Source: Wyeomyia smithii
Taxonomy: Eukaryota; Arthropoda; Insecta; Diptera; Culicidae
Length of the DNA stretch: 64,000 nt
NCBI RefSeq assembly: GCF_029784165.1
Contig: NC_073695.1
Coordinates: forward strand, 101,001,306-101,065,305
Reading direction: 5' to 3'
This document shows, piece after piece, positions 53,640 to 64,000 of this stretch. Under the pieces are notes generated by a model. The model made no database searches. It was not told the DNA's origin and worked only from the letters and a program-made list of their open reading frames with translations. A program made the position numbers and the translations under genes. Each line of letters starts with the position of its first letter. The first letter of the stretch is position 1.

Positions 53640-55315
53640 TCTGGGCAGGAGACTGGAGGGGCTCAGTGGGTCCGGTCACCCAACCAATCGGTCAAACCAA
53701 CCCCACACTCCCTGAGGTTGGTCACCTCAGGCGTTTGGTTGCAAATTTCCCCTCCACGTGAAATAAAAAAAGGCCTTCCAGTACGTTCCGAGTCCGCTGC
53801 CTGGAGGATAGGAGTAGGATAACTCACTGCTTCGGTGTAGACTACTATAATACTATATATGGACAAGATGCCAAAAATGGCCGCGTTGCCCGAACAGCTC
53901 GATGCGATCATCGAGTTCTTAGCCAAAACAGAACACGCGGAACTCGTAGCTCGAGCAAAGGCTAGTACCAGGAGGTCGACTGCATGCAAGCAGGTGCAGC
54001 AGACGTGCGGTGCATTTGAACATCTCGCTCCGGCGATTCTTGAGCTCTGAAAGGATACGAAGAACAAGAGCGCTACCTACAAGATGAAAGCCGATAAGGT
54101 ACTATGGGAGGATGTGCAAATTCGGGCACTCATCTCAGAGATGACTCCACATGCTGGATTACCTGAATGAAATCACCGAGAGGTGTGATGTTGCAGTGTG
54201 TCCGCCCCACACTGGTCACAGTGGCCACTGAGGCGATTCGCCCCCATGAACGTCCAGCGAGGACATAGGTGGGTACTTTCCGACTTCCCCCGGCGGATGG
54301 AAACTTTGCCTCGAAGGTAGTCAAACTGATGGTTGGTCGGTATAACTTGTAAGAGGACCGATAGAAGCCAGTTGTGCAGGCCATAAGGCAAAATCCTGCA
54401 ACAAGCCTCCCAAGTGCGTGGTATGTCCTGGGAAACGGGACCCCAAATTTCTAATGGAAGGTAATTATATAAGCTTACCGGCAAAAAAAATACGCCCTTG
54501 CGAGCGGCCTTCTGGAAGTTAACTAGAACATTCGTAATGGCGAACTACTGAACGGATCATCTTCACTGTTTTCACCATCACGATTAGAGTTCGACTGAAA
54601 CAGCTGTCAAATTATTCTGCCGACTAATAGGTTACTATGAATTAATGCTGGGTAGTTTCGTCAGTGAGTGTGCAGGTACACTCATAAAAATTCAGAAATT
54701 TTTGTCCATTTTTGTAATGCAAACGTAAGAGCCAACCTTCGATCTCAGCCAATCTCTGATGCAGACCAGGAATGGTCGGCCGATTTGCTGGACATCATAT
54801 TCGTAAGCGACGACAGACGTGTCGATGCCAACGGGGAGGGAAGGGTCACGAATGAGGAACTCATCGTGATCACCAACATTTTAAAGGTGAGCAAGGCCAG
54901 ACAGTTCTGGGTATTTATGCAGAAGTGCCTGAATGACTGCCTCTTCCCGTAGAAGCGGAGGTGACAGAAACTGGTCCTGTTGAAGGCTGGGAACGCCAAT
55001 GAACCCATGGACATATAGATCCATCTGCCTGCTGGACACTAACGGTAAGGTGCTTGAGAGAATTATTCTCAATAGACTAATGAAGTACATAAAGAGTCTG
55101 AAAAGAAACCAGAAAGGTCTACGCTGGATGTTTTTCTCTTCGTCAACAAGACGGTGGAGGTAGTACTCCAGCGCAAGATAAAGGGCATTCTATATTGCAC
55201 AATCGTCACTCTTGATGTGAAGAATGCGGTCTTTTTTATGTGGGCAGAGCTAGTTGATGATACTGTCTATGAGGAACCGGTCCCTAATCATCAACTTGCA
55301 CATCCTCGCTCTACT
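53640..55315 (+). pseudogene. Degenerate R1-like LINE: gag with zinc knuckles and RT pieces
   Basis: A gag-like frame at 53859-54050 is followed by a decayed zinc-knuckle block CAGHKAKSCNKPPKCVVCPGK (about 54375-54440). After losses come an RT segment (KVLERIILNRLMKY-like near 55050) and VVLQRKIKGILYCTIVTLDVKNA (about 55158-55230), the region of the first RT Asp. Stops in every frame. Confidence 0.7.
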
Positions 55316-55329
55316 ATCTCATCACCCGT

Positions 55330-56540
55330 AGACACATCTTACCCTTACCATACCTTACCAATTAGCCGTGGTGGCTCGTGCTGTATCAAGAAGTTGTCGC
55401 CATGTTGCTCGGTTTTGGGCTGTGTTTCACCAGTTCCCCAGGTGTCTCATCATCCGAAAGTCTCTTTCGATCTGGTTGAGCCACTATTTCTAGTGTCGGC
55501 AAGGTTGCTGAAGAGAAGTGATTTCACAGGGTTCCGGCATCCTTACAACTTGACCGGCCCACCGCAACCTATCCACAACTAGGTGTGCAATGGGGTTCTT
55601 TCCATGCAGCGTATGCAGCTCATGGTTAATGCGAAATTCCTCGTTTTTCGTCTGTACTCCACCGCAGATAGTCCGCAGCACCTTCCGTTCGAAAACTCTA
55701 AAAGTGTTAAGGTCCTCCGATAGAGCGTTGTTGTTTCGATTCCGTAGAGGACTATCGGTCTTTTAGGGTTTTGTACAGCGTGTCTTCCGAAGTGAGAAGT
55801 ATGCACGTTTTAAAGCCTGGATGCGTCTCTGGATCTCTTCGCTGGCGTTATTGTTGGCCGTCACCAGTGATTCCTAATACACGAACTCGTCGACCACCTC
55901 ACCTAATCTCTGCGGCGACTGCTAGACTTGTTTACCTTCCCAAAGAACTTTCGCGTATCACTGGCACGGTACAGTTGCTCCAGCTCCTCATGTTCACGAT
56001 CCTCTTGCGCCTCTTTCGTCTGAGAATCGTGGTCATTTGCAATTGGCCTTTTTTCCTCTCACCGCTACTTCGCACTCCCCGTCGTACCAGTCGCTTCTGT
56101 CACTCGGTGCCTCCTTTTACTAGTGTCGCCGATGTGGTCTCGTCGATAGCTGTGCGAATGCTGCACCAGCCGTCCTCGAGAGGTGATGCGTCAAGCGCCT
56201 CCGCCGGTGGTAATTCCGCTTCGAGCTGTTGCGCGTATTCCTCCGCAGTCAGGGGGTCTCGGATCTGCTTGATGTTGAGCAGCGGAGTTTGGTGATGTTG
56301 CGCATGGTATACAGTCGACTGCTTGAGCGCAAAGATACCGCAATTAGGTCATGGTCAAGGCCAATATTTGCACTGGATTGGTGCGTACATTTGTAATGGC
56401 TGAGAAGAACCGGCCGTCGATGAAAACATGGTTAATTTGGTTTGCTGTACGTTGGTCAGGTGATCTTCAGGTGGCCTGCCCAGCACTATGAAGCCGGTAC
56501 CCAGCTCAATGGTTGTGCCACCGCACAGTGTTTTATTTTA
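55330..56540 (-). pseudogene. RTE-type LINE, minus strand, internally deleted
   Basis: Read on the minus strand it begins near 56540 with the end of the endonuclease (DQRTANQINHVFIDGRFF near 56450-56400), then the linker (DWYDGECEVAVRGKK-like near 56080; ELEQLYRASDTRKFFGK near 55970). It jumps to the RT C-terminus (LRTICGGVQTKNEEFR near 55680-55620) and ends in TTGGTAAGGTATGGTAAG at about 55340. The catalytic RT is missing between about 55910 and 55860. Confidence 0.8.
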
Positions 56541-56986
56541 CTGATGTCGTGCGCAAAATTATTAGCGTCTTTAAATTTGATTTTGGTGATATACTTTTTT
56601 CGGAAAAGTTGCTATGTATTTTATTGTGCTTCTTTTAGAATGTACGATTTAGTGATTAACTCACCTAGAAGCGATATGGAAAATTTATTTTTTCAGGACA
56701 GTGAGATAGACAGCTAGTGTCTTCGAAAAAGTTGTGGAAAATGGTTTTACTAGCAACTTTGTCGAAGGTGTAAAAAGTTTTATATGCAAAGTTCACTCAA
56801 ATCATAATTTGAAATATAACTTTTTTCCAGGATTTTCTACATATTTTATACCTTCTAGAAAATTATTAGCCAAACAGAAATACACATTTTTGCTGGACAT
56901 TTGATCTAGCTTTGGTTCAAAATAAAAAAGTTATTCAACCATTAACGGGTTTCCAAGGGTTAGTTTAACTTCAAATTACTCAGCCG
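56541..56986. other. AT-rich repeat-derived sequence
   Basis: Motifs such as TTCGAAAAAGTTGTGGAAAA and CAACTTTGTCGAAGG resemble common mosquito interspersed repeats and the arms near 36130. No coding. Confidence 0.35.
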
Positions 56987-57315
56987 TACGCAAAAATACG
57001 CAGATAACTTTTTGATGTTCTGAAAGCATGATTTCCCATGATTTCATGACCTAAAAAATTGCGCGATTTTATTGGATTTATATTTTTGCTGAAGATTATA
57101 AAACGTTACATTACAAAGTTAATTGATAAAATCAGAATGGAAAAGATTTTTTTCATTGAAATTTTCATTGATCTTCTTTTGGAATTAGAATAGACGTGCT
57201 TTCAGAACATCAAAAATTATCTGCGTATTTTTGCGTACGGCGAAAGGACGCTTTCTCCATACAAAATAGAAGGCGTGATGGCGATTTGTATGGAGAAGGC
57301 GTCCTTACGCCGTGT
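56987..57315. repeat. Fold-back repeat with a second nested hairpin
   Basis: CCGTACGCAAAAATACGCAG...TGATGTTCTGAAAGCA at 56987-57030 is inverted at 57195-57240. Next to it ACGGCGxAAGGACGC...TCTCCATACAAA (57238-57266) pairs with TTTGTATGGAGAAGGCGTCC (57283-57302) and TACGCCGT. Confidence 0.75.
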
Positions 57316-57633
57316 GTCTATTTGGGCCTTAAAGCTCAAACTAGAAAAAAATGAAAGATTACAGGTTTTTAGCCATTCCTGTCAATTTTGGTGCCTCAGT
57401 CCCTAACTTTTTTCAGAGACTTAAATTTCTCGTAAACATAACGTTGAAGCGACGAACCCGGCGAGCAATTACTATGAGAACTTTCTCGTAAGTTGACGCG
57501 TTTTGGTAATCACTAGGGGCACCAAAATTTACAAGAATGGCTAAAAAGCTATAATCTTTCTTGGAAAGCTATTTCGAGCTTTAGGACAGCCCTTTTTTTG
57601 CTTTTGTCGCCCAGTGTTATCTATTCCTAAGAA

Positions 57634-57790
57634 GGGGAGCTGGTAGCCACAAGGTTACAGAGTCCGCCTTGATAAGCAGATGGTCGTGAGTTCGAATCTT
57701 GTTAGAAGCAGGCCATTTTTAATTATCAAAGGACTTAAGCATGGGTTAATTCTCAGACTCCTCATCACCACCATCACCACTCCCTAGAAT
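57634..57790 (+). mobile_element. tRNA-related SINE-like repeat, copy 3
   Basis: GGGGAGCTGGTAGCCACAAG, then GAGTCCGCCTTGATAAGC, B box GAGTTCGAATC (57688-57698), and the shared body GCAGGCCATTTTTAATTATC...ATGGGTTAATTCTCAGAC, ending in a (CAC/ATC)n patch. Confidence 0.75.
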
Positions 57791-58271
57791 CACCTAGAGA
57801 TAGAGAATATTATATGCTTCTGAAATAACTTTGCTCTTGCATCGATAGAACCGCGATACACACATATCCTTCACTCCGTTCTCGTAATGAAATAACATTT
57901 GTACGTCTCTGGGATTGGGTTTTAGGTAGACGAACGCGCGCGTCGTCGCTCTCTCGCAGTCGATAGAATTAGAATCGCGATACTACATACAGGTATTGAG
58001 GGCTTGGAATTCGTAATGCTGAGAACTAAAATAAAACACAGGAATAAAGATGATTGCCTTAGGGTATCGGACTACTAGGTATGTCTTCATTCACGAAGAA
58101 TATTATTCTCTGGAAATTTTTGTATGATATCATAAATATGGTTACTTTAATTTGTCGCTACATGTACCACTTTAGCAGCTATTGTTTTCATGATTATTGT
58201 CCGATTTCTTGATAGACCCACCTGATTTTCAAGGCAGCACAACACAATTTGTATGTAAATAAAACATTTGA
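57791..58271. other. Intergenic sequence left of the TIR element
   Basis: No gene seen. A GCGCGCGTCGTCGC patch near 57937 stands out in AT-rich DNA. Confidence 0.35.
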
Positions 58272-58273
58272 TA

Positions 58274-59560
58274 CCGTCTGCCGGGGTGAGGTTAAGCCAC
58301 GGGGGTGAGATTGAGCCAAAACGGGAAATGTTTGTATGTTAAATTACTTTAGGTTTCTAGAACCTAATGCCTCAAACTCAATACTGTATGAAACATGACA
58401 TATTTATTCACAACTTGAGATAGAATATAGATAATATTAGTGAACTGTTTTACTTAAATGATGTTTCAAAGTACAGGCTGAAAAACACGCGCAAATAACG
58501 TTACCAAAAAATGTCCCATGCAAACCAACCCGATCAAGAAATTACATCAACTTAATGCTCAGATGGTACGTTAGGATGTCGTCTCCAATGTGTTGAGGAA
58601 ATATTATGCATTGAACCTGTGATGTCTCAGAAAATAATGTTTTTCCAAACTGTACACATTTCGAGCTCTTTTGGGGTGAGATTGTGCCAAGCTATAATGA
58701 ACGGTACAGTGTGCGGAATTCACATTCACGACAAAATTATTCCAGTATACACCAAATCACTTGCATTGTTTACATAGGATATGTTATCTAGCTATGGTAT
58801 TATTTGAAATAATGACTAAATGCTTGAGGATAGTGAGCTAACAACTGTTAGATGGAAATTTACAATGACTGATATTACTTATGGAATGTAACAAAATTTT
58901 GTACACCTATTCTATATAAACTGATGACTTTAAAGCAAGGAAGGAAGGTTGTAGGTACGTTTCCAGAGGTTTTGAGATCTCCAATGGAATATACAGTGGT
59001 CAATGACACATAATAATTGAAACGAAAAGTCTTCTCAGACTTTATGTCCTAACGTTTTTCCTTTCTAAGCTATCTGGAGACGCCACTATGTGTATAGAGA
59101 CTGTCTAGAAGCCACGTTCTCATAACTGGTTACTCCAGATATTGATTTGATCCAGTCATACATTTTTCTATAATTCATATGAAACGTAGTTTCTGGACAA
59201 CCCCCTACAGCCCTTTAATAGTCCACGTTGTTTATGGTCGTCCCTATACTTACTGTTTTATCATGTTATTTATGTGAATTATTCGTAGATACACTACTGT
59301 TCATTCAACAGGTATTAAATTCAAATTTTTGTTTTTGGCACAATCTCACCCCATAGAAGGGGTGAGATTAGGCCAAAGTTCATTCAATTTTAGCAAAATT
59401 ATAGTTTATTGTAACTTGACCATATTTGCGGCAGTCATTAACTAAACATTTAAGTGTGCATTGACGAGATTTGGATCAAACTCATTGCCTAAATGTGTGC
59501 ATTACAAGCTAAGGAACAAAAACGTGTCCTTTTTTGGCACAATCTCACCCCGGCAGACGG
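58274..59560. mobile_element. TA-flanked TIR element (1287 bp) with repeated internal end motifs
   Basis: Ends CCGTCTGCCGGGGTGAG and CTCACCCCGGCAGACGG are exact inverse copies, flanked by TA (58272-58273 and 59561-59562). GGGGTGAGATTGTGCC-type motifs recur inside at about 58305, 58674 and, as a back-to-back palindrome, at 59336-59374. No transposase. The right part (from 58441) was copied in the tandem duplication. Confidence 0.85.
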
Positions 59561-60639
59561 TAACAGGAAAGCAATTCTAAAGTTTTGTGTTACGTTGTGA
59601 GAAACTGCTATCATCTGTAAAATGGCTGTTACCTTATCAGAAAAACTTTGATTTTAATAAAACAATTTCCATCTACAGAATGTTCTATATTTTACTTTAT
59701 TTTCATATACTTGTTTGTTTGAACAGAAGCCCGATAATATGTATAAAAATTGGTTTTTGCAGATCCTTTTTCAACATGCAAGTAATTCTAAATTGAGAGA
59801 TAATAGCACTATTTTTTATAGTATAAAGAGTTTCAAACCGCAGCTCACATTCACGGAGATATTTTTAAATCTAACATCTGTCTTGTTATGCTATGTCTAA
59901 CCTTCATCTATCCGGATATAAAACGACAAAAGTAAAGCGATCTACTCACGGGTCTTTTTATTTTATTTGTTTTGATCATGGTTAATTTCGTTTCATGTGA
60001 GTCATAGTGGTTTCGCGTGATCTATTTTTACATTTAAATTTCACTTGAAATATTGTTCATCTTTCAAAACATCGTCTAGAATTGGGAAGAAAACAAAACG
60101 TACCGAATGACAATAAAAATAAATATTCTGTTGTGCAGATTCCTATAGACTAGAGTACGACATAATTTATTTCAAAAATATCAGAATTTTATACATTTCA
60201 CGAAACCATTTAACAGAGCACAGGTTATTTAACTTAATCTAACTGCGGCAGGATCGCAGTCTTTAGAAGGATACAACCTTCTTCTGTGCCTTGAACCGAA
60301 CCATTCCGGTTGTCACCTTCGTGCCGGCCTGTTCAGTGGTAGTGGCAGGAATCAACTCATCGCAAGCCGTCTCCGCTAGCAATTTCTTCAGTTGTGCTGA
60401 GCGCCGGGCTCGAGCCGCTTGCTTTTCCTCGAAATCGAGCATCTCCTGGTTCAGATCCTGCAGGCGAGCTTTGGTGGCACTAGCCCGCTTGGCCGCAAAC
60501 GATTCCGCCGTTTCGTTTTTCCATTTGAGGGCACTCTTGGTCGCATTATCAGCGGATGCTCTAATCTACACGGGATTTTTCGGGGGTTGGTTGGGAATGC
60601 ACAGAACATTGGAAAACCGGGATTAAAGTTACGACGGTC
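58441..60639. repeat. Tandem duplication, copy 1 (2.2 kb)
   Basis: Direct repeat of 60640-62830, starting TGAACTGTTTTACTT and ending TTACGACGGT. About 20-25 scattered differences, including a 7-bp indel near 59909, give roughly 99% identity. It contains the right part of the TIR element at 58274 and a full copy of the terminal exon. Confidence 0.93.
60263..60565 (-). CDS. Duplicated terminal exon of the 3' gene (copy 1, 100 codons + stop)
   Basis: Nearly identical to 62455-62757, with the same acceptor context (CCCGTGTAG before ATTAGAGC), an uninterrupted frame, its own stop (TAA, where the other copy has TAG) and an AATAAA about 95 bp downstream (60167-60172). Compared with copy 2 it differs at four coding-strand bases, all G to A: Asp to Asn at exon residues 17 and 39, one silent Lys change, and the stop codon. 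It lies downstream of the other terminal exon, so it would be used only by skipping that exon and its poly(A) signal. It may be an alternative last exon or simply a passive copy. Confidence 0.6.
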   Translation of the reverse strand: MRASADNATKSALKWKNETAESFAAKRASATKARLQDLNQEMLDFEEKQAARARRSAQLKKLLAETACDELIPATTTEQAGTKVTTGMVRFKAQKKVVSF

Positions 60640-62830
60640 TGAACTGTTTTACTTAAATGATGTTTCAAAGTACAGGCTGAAAAACACGCGCAAATAACGT
60701 TACCAAAAATGTCCCATGCAAACCAACCCGATCAAGAAATTACATCAACTTAATGCTCAGATGGTACGTTAGGATGTCGTCTCCAATGTGTTGAGGAAAT
60801 ATTATGCATTGAACCTGTGATGGCTCAGAAAATAATGTTTTTCCAAACTGTACACATTTCGAGCTCTTTTGGGGTGAGATTGTGCCAAGCTATAATGAAC
60901 GGTACAGTGTGCGGAATTCACATTCACGACAAAATTATTCCAGTATACACCAAATCACTTGCATTGTTTACATAGGATATGTTATCTAGCTATGGTATTA
61001 TTTGAAATAATGACTAAATGCTTGAGGATAGTGAGCTAACAACTGTTAGATGGAAATTTACAATGACTGATATTACTTATGGAATGTAACAAAATTTTGT
61101 ACACCTATTCTATATAAACTGATGACTTTAAAGCAAGGAAGGAAGGTTGTAGGTACGTTTCCAGAGGTTTTGAGATCTCCAATGGAATATACAGTGGTCA
61201 ATGACACATAATAATTGAAACAAAAAGTCTTCTCAGACTTTATGTCCTAACGTTTTTCCTTTCTAAGCTATCTGGAGACGCCACTATGTGTATAGAGACT
61301 GTCTATAAGCCACGTTCTCATAACTGGTTACTCCAGATATTGATTTGATCCAGTCATACATTTTTCTATAATTCATATAAAACGTAGTTTCTGGACAACC
61401 CCCTACAGCCCTTTAATAGTCCACGTTGTTTATGGTCGTCCCTATACTTACTGTTTTATCATGTTATTTATGTGAATTATTCGTAGATACACTACTGTTC
61501 ATTCAACAGGTATTAAATTCAAATTTTTGTTTTTGGCACAATCTCACCCCATAGAAGGGGTGAGATTAGGCCAAAGTTCATTCAATTTTAGCAAAATTAT
61601 AGTTTATTGTAACTTGACCATATTTGCGGCAGTCATTAACTAAACATTTAAGTGTGCATTGACGTGGTTTGGATCAAACTCATTGCCTAAATGTGTGCAT
61701 TACAAGCTAAGGAACAAAAACGTGTCCTTTTTTGGCACAATCTCACCCCGGCAGACGGTAACAGGAAAGCAATTCTAAAGTTTTGTGTTACGTTGTGAGA
61801 AACTGCTATCATCTGTAAAATGGCTGTTACCTTATCAGAAAAACTTTGATTTTAATAAAACAATTTCCATCTACAGAATGTTCTATATTTTACTTTATTT
61901 TCATATACTTGTTTGTTTGAACAGAAGCCCGATAATATGTATACAAATTGGTTTTTGCAGATTCTTTCTTCAACATGCAAGTAATTCTTAATTGAGAGAT
62001 AATAGCACTATTTTTTATAGTACATAGAGTTTAAAACCGCAGCTCACATTCACGGAGATATTTTTAAATCTAACATCTGTCTTGTTATGCTATGTCTAAC
62101 CTTCCGGATATAAAACGACAAAAGTAAAGCGATCTACTCACGGGTCTTTTTATTTTATTTGTTTTGATCATGGTTAACTTGGTTTCATGTGAGTCATAGT
62201 GGTTTCGCGTGATCTATTTTTACATTTAAATTTCACTTGAAATATTGTTCATCTTTCAAAACATCGTCTAGAATTGGGAAGAAAACAAAACGTACCGAAT
62301 GACAATAAAAATAAATATTCTGTTGTGCAGATTCCTATAGACTAGAGTACGACATAATTTATTTCAAAAATATCAGAATTTTATACATTTCACGAAACCA
62401 TTTTACAGAGCACAGGTTATTTAACTTAATCTAACTGCGGCAGGATCGCAGTCTCTAGAAGGATACAACCTTCTTCTGTGCCTTGAACCGAACCATTCCG
62501 GTTGTCACCTTCGTGCCGGCCTGTTCAGTGGTAGTGGCAGGAATCAACTCATCGCAAGCCGTCTCCGCTAGCAATTTCTTCAGTTGTGCTGAGCGCCGGG
62601 CTCGAGCCGCTTGCTTTTCCTCGAAATCGAGCATCTCCTGGTCCAGATCCTGCAGGCGAGCTTTGGTGGCACTAGCCCGCTTGGCCGCAAACGATTCCGC
62701 CGTTTCGTCCTTCCATTTGAGGGCACTCTTGGTCGCATTATCAGCGGATGCTCTAATCTACACGGGATTTTTCGGGAGTTGGTTGGGAATGCACAGAACA
62801 TTGGAAAACCGGGATTAAAGTTACGACGGT
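60640..62830. repeat. Tandem duplication, copy 2
   Basis: Second unit. The junction with copy 1 is GACGGT-C-TGAACTG with a single extra base and no evident microhomology. Similarity ends at 62830, just inside the intron upstream of the terminal exon. Confidence 0.93.
62455..62757 (-). CDS. Terminal exon of an unrecognised helical protein (copy 2)
   Basis: 303 bp in phase 0 after the acceptor CCCGTGTAG: 100 codons plus TAG, then AATAAA at 62358-62363 (minus strand), 92 bp further. The peptide is Ala/Lys/Glu/Arg-rich and predicted helical, probably coiled coil (ALKWKDETAESFAAKRASAT, LDQEMLDFEEKQAARARR). It is followed by a Thr/Val-rich tail ending KAQKKVVSF. It joins in frame to the exon at 63055-63252. 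I do not recognise the family. The neighbouring intron carries AGATAAGCAGC repeats. Confidence 0.75.
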   Translation of the reverse strand: MRASADNATKSALKWKDETAESFAAKRASATKARLQDLDQEMLDFEEKQAARARRSAQLKKLLAETACDELIPATTTEQAGTKVTTGMVRFKAQKKVVSF

Positions 62831-63054
62831 ACGAAATCGGCGACAAGAGTTTAGTAAATTTCCGAACTTCGCAGTCCATGTAGAACGGATCGATATTTGT
62901 TCTACAGAGCGTGCAGCAGCAGAGGTGTTAGTAGAGCAGAAGCGAAAGAATAAAAGCGATGTTTTATTAGCTTTGTTAAGCAGCAGATAAGCAGCAGATA
63001 AGCAGAACATTAGTGTGATTTTTAGAGTCAGTTTTCGCTGAAGCTGTACTTTAC

Positions 63055-63252
63055 CTTGAGCGTCTTTCGCACGGATCGATCAGCAAAATCATCAACATCG
63101 TAGAAAGTGGACATTTTTTCTGCTAATTTTTTGCTCGTTTGCTCGCTCAGCTTGGATCGAGTCTCGGTTCGAACTTGTTCCAATGCATCCTCGGACTGTA
63201 GCTGACTAAGCAGATTTTTACTAGCCCGGATCCGGTTCAATGTAGCTTGGAC
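63055..63252 (-). CDS. Penultimate exon of the same unrecognised helical protein
   Basis: 198 bp, phase 0 at both ends: acceptor TTTTCTTACAG before GTCCAAGC, donor AAG|GTAAAG. It encodes 66 residues starting VQATLNRIRASKNLL, with QLQSEDALEQVRTETRSKL and a conserved-looking STFYDVDDFADRSVRKTLK end. Together with the next exon it gives at least 166 C-terminal residues of a Lys/Glu-rich, presumably coiled-coil protein. Upstream exons lie to the right, partly outside the window. Confidence 0.75.
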
Positions 63253-63404
63253 CTGTAAGAAAAAAGAAAAACAAAATTGTGCCGTAGCCAATATTGTAAA
63301 AGCCTATTGAGTCACACTTATTCGCGCGGAAATCTACGTTACGTGTGTTAAAAATAAGATCCGTTCTGTGGCCCCCACGCCGACATCACACGAGGCGTAC
63401 TTAC

Positions 63405-63419
63405 TTTTGCCGACAGTGC
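63405..63419 (-). other. Possible 15-nt micro-exon of the same gene
   Basis: TCACATCCCAG|GCACTGTCGGCAAAA|GTAAGTACG has a consensus donor and a usable acceptor. Phase 0 would add A-L-S-A-K before V-Q-A-T-L. A longer exon in this frame is ruled out by TAG at about 63440 unless another acceptor is used. The strong donor is the main support. Confidence 0.4.
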
Positions 63420-63779
63420 CTGGGATGTGATTGAACTAGAGCAAATGCATTTGGTGTCTGGTAAAAACTAGCCGAGAAATTACGAGCCAAGAGCCAAGAA
63501 TGTGTGACAAATATGTATGGTATGAGAGCAAAAGGAACTCGCACATCCTTTGAAGTAGCAGATCGGGAAATAACGTATGTTTGTTGTCAGCATTAGGTGT
63601 GGCATTTCAGATAGAATAGAGGGGGAGTTATTTCTCGCTGTGATTTTTGACGAAATTTACTACTTAAAACATATTAAATGTCTCTTAAGAGTCTATCCAT
63701 TTTATTCCATTTCAATCATGAATTATGAGCAGAGACGCGAATTCCAAAGCAAGAAATTCCAAGTGACAATTTAAATAAT
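63420..63779. other. Probable intron or upstream sequence of the 3' gene
   Basis: No clear exon. The 65-codon plus-strand frame at 63577-63774 has no recognisable features. Confidence 0.35.
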
Positions 63780-63799
63780 AGCATATATATCCGTGGTTG

Positions 63800-63965
63800 T
63801 GAGTCCAGCTGATATCGCCAATTCCCAGGGAAGACTTTACAAACCCAGTTTGCCAGTTATTTTATGAAAAGGCCTTGTCACTAGGAAGGAGTGTTATCGG
63901 AACCTCGTTCATTCTGCCAATATCGCACTATAATTACGATTACCACTTAACAGTAAACAGTTATC
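63800..63965. repeat. Lone satellite monomer related to 44880-45240
   Basis: TGTCACTAGGAAGGAGTGTTATCGGAACCTCGTTC, here cited by its core AGGAAGGAGTGTTATCGGAA, and the following CTGCCAATATCGC match the monomers near 45000-45180 in direct orientation. Confidence 0.6.
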
Positions 63966-64000
63966 ACCATTTAAAATCTGATGCAGCATCAACGAGGTAG

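Noticed and set aside
60419..60697. Plus-strand frames over the duplicated exon (also 62611-62883)
   Set aside because: Shadows of the minus-strand terminal exon, which has splice acceptor, stop and poly(A) signal.

Overview
The window looks like repeat-rich insect nuclear DNA, most likely from a mosquito of the Aedes type. Three things support this: a three-exon gene that I recognise as flightin (an insect flight-muscle protein), very short introns next to it (68 and 69 bp), and a dense mix of non-LTR retrotransposons, mariner/pogo/hAT-type DNA elements, MITEs, tRNA-derived SINEs and fold-back repeats. The species call is inference. Only two host genes are visible: flightin on the minus strand at 17275-17837, and the last two (possibly three) exons of an unrecognised helical protein on the minus strand at 62455-63419, whose 5' part lies beyond the right edge. 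A decayed histone H2A pseudogene lies at 13861-14115.

Layout. 359-1417 is a hAT-type MITE with a perfect 8-bp target duplication. 1944-13228 is a three-level nest. A DNA element with about 531-bp terminal inverted repeats carries a transposase-like remnant. It was hit by a 5'-truncated LINE (plus strand, 2515-12119). That LINE was in turn hit by a full-length LINE (minus strand, 2586-8734) with intact ORF1 and ORF2, a 12-base poly(A) tail, a perfect 13-bp target duplication and an Inr+DPE-like 5' end. 13.2-17.2 kb holds the H2A pseudogene plus mariner and LINE scraps. Flightin follows, then a long stretch (18.8-36.9 kb) of fold-backs, TA-flanked TIR elements, an R1-like LINE corpse and a pogo-like element.

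37-46.7 kb is built of mariner transposase relics and a broken RTE-type LINE. The LINE is interrupted at least twice and flanked by two inverted copies of a SINE-plus-satellite composite. 48-49.4 kb has a 20-bp minisatellite and a second hAT MITE. 53-56.5 kb holds R1-like and RTE-like remnants. 58.3-62.8 kb is a 2.2-kb direct tandem duplication that copies the last exon, stop codon and poly(A) signal of the 3' gene, together with part of a TA-flanked TIR element.

The elements most worth follow-up are the apparently intact LINE, the duplicated terminal exon with two D-to-N changes, the unclassified long-TIR element, and the compact flightin gene, which is invisible to a simple ORF scan because its exons are short. 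Coordinates of coding exons and target duplications were read base by base. Boundaries of degenerate repeats are approximate, and no database search was possible.
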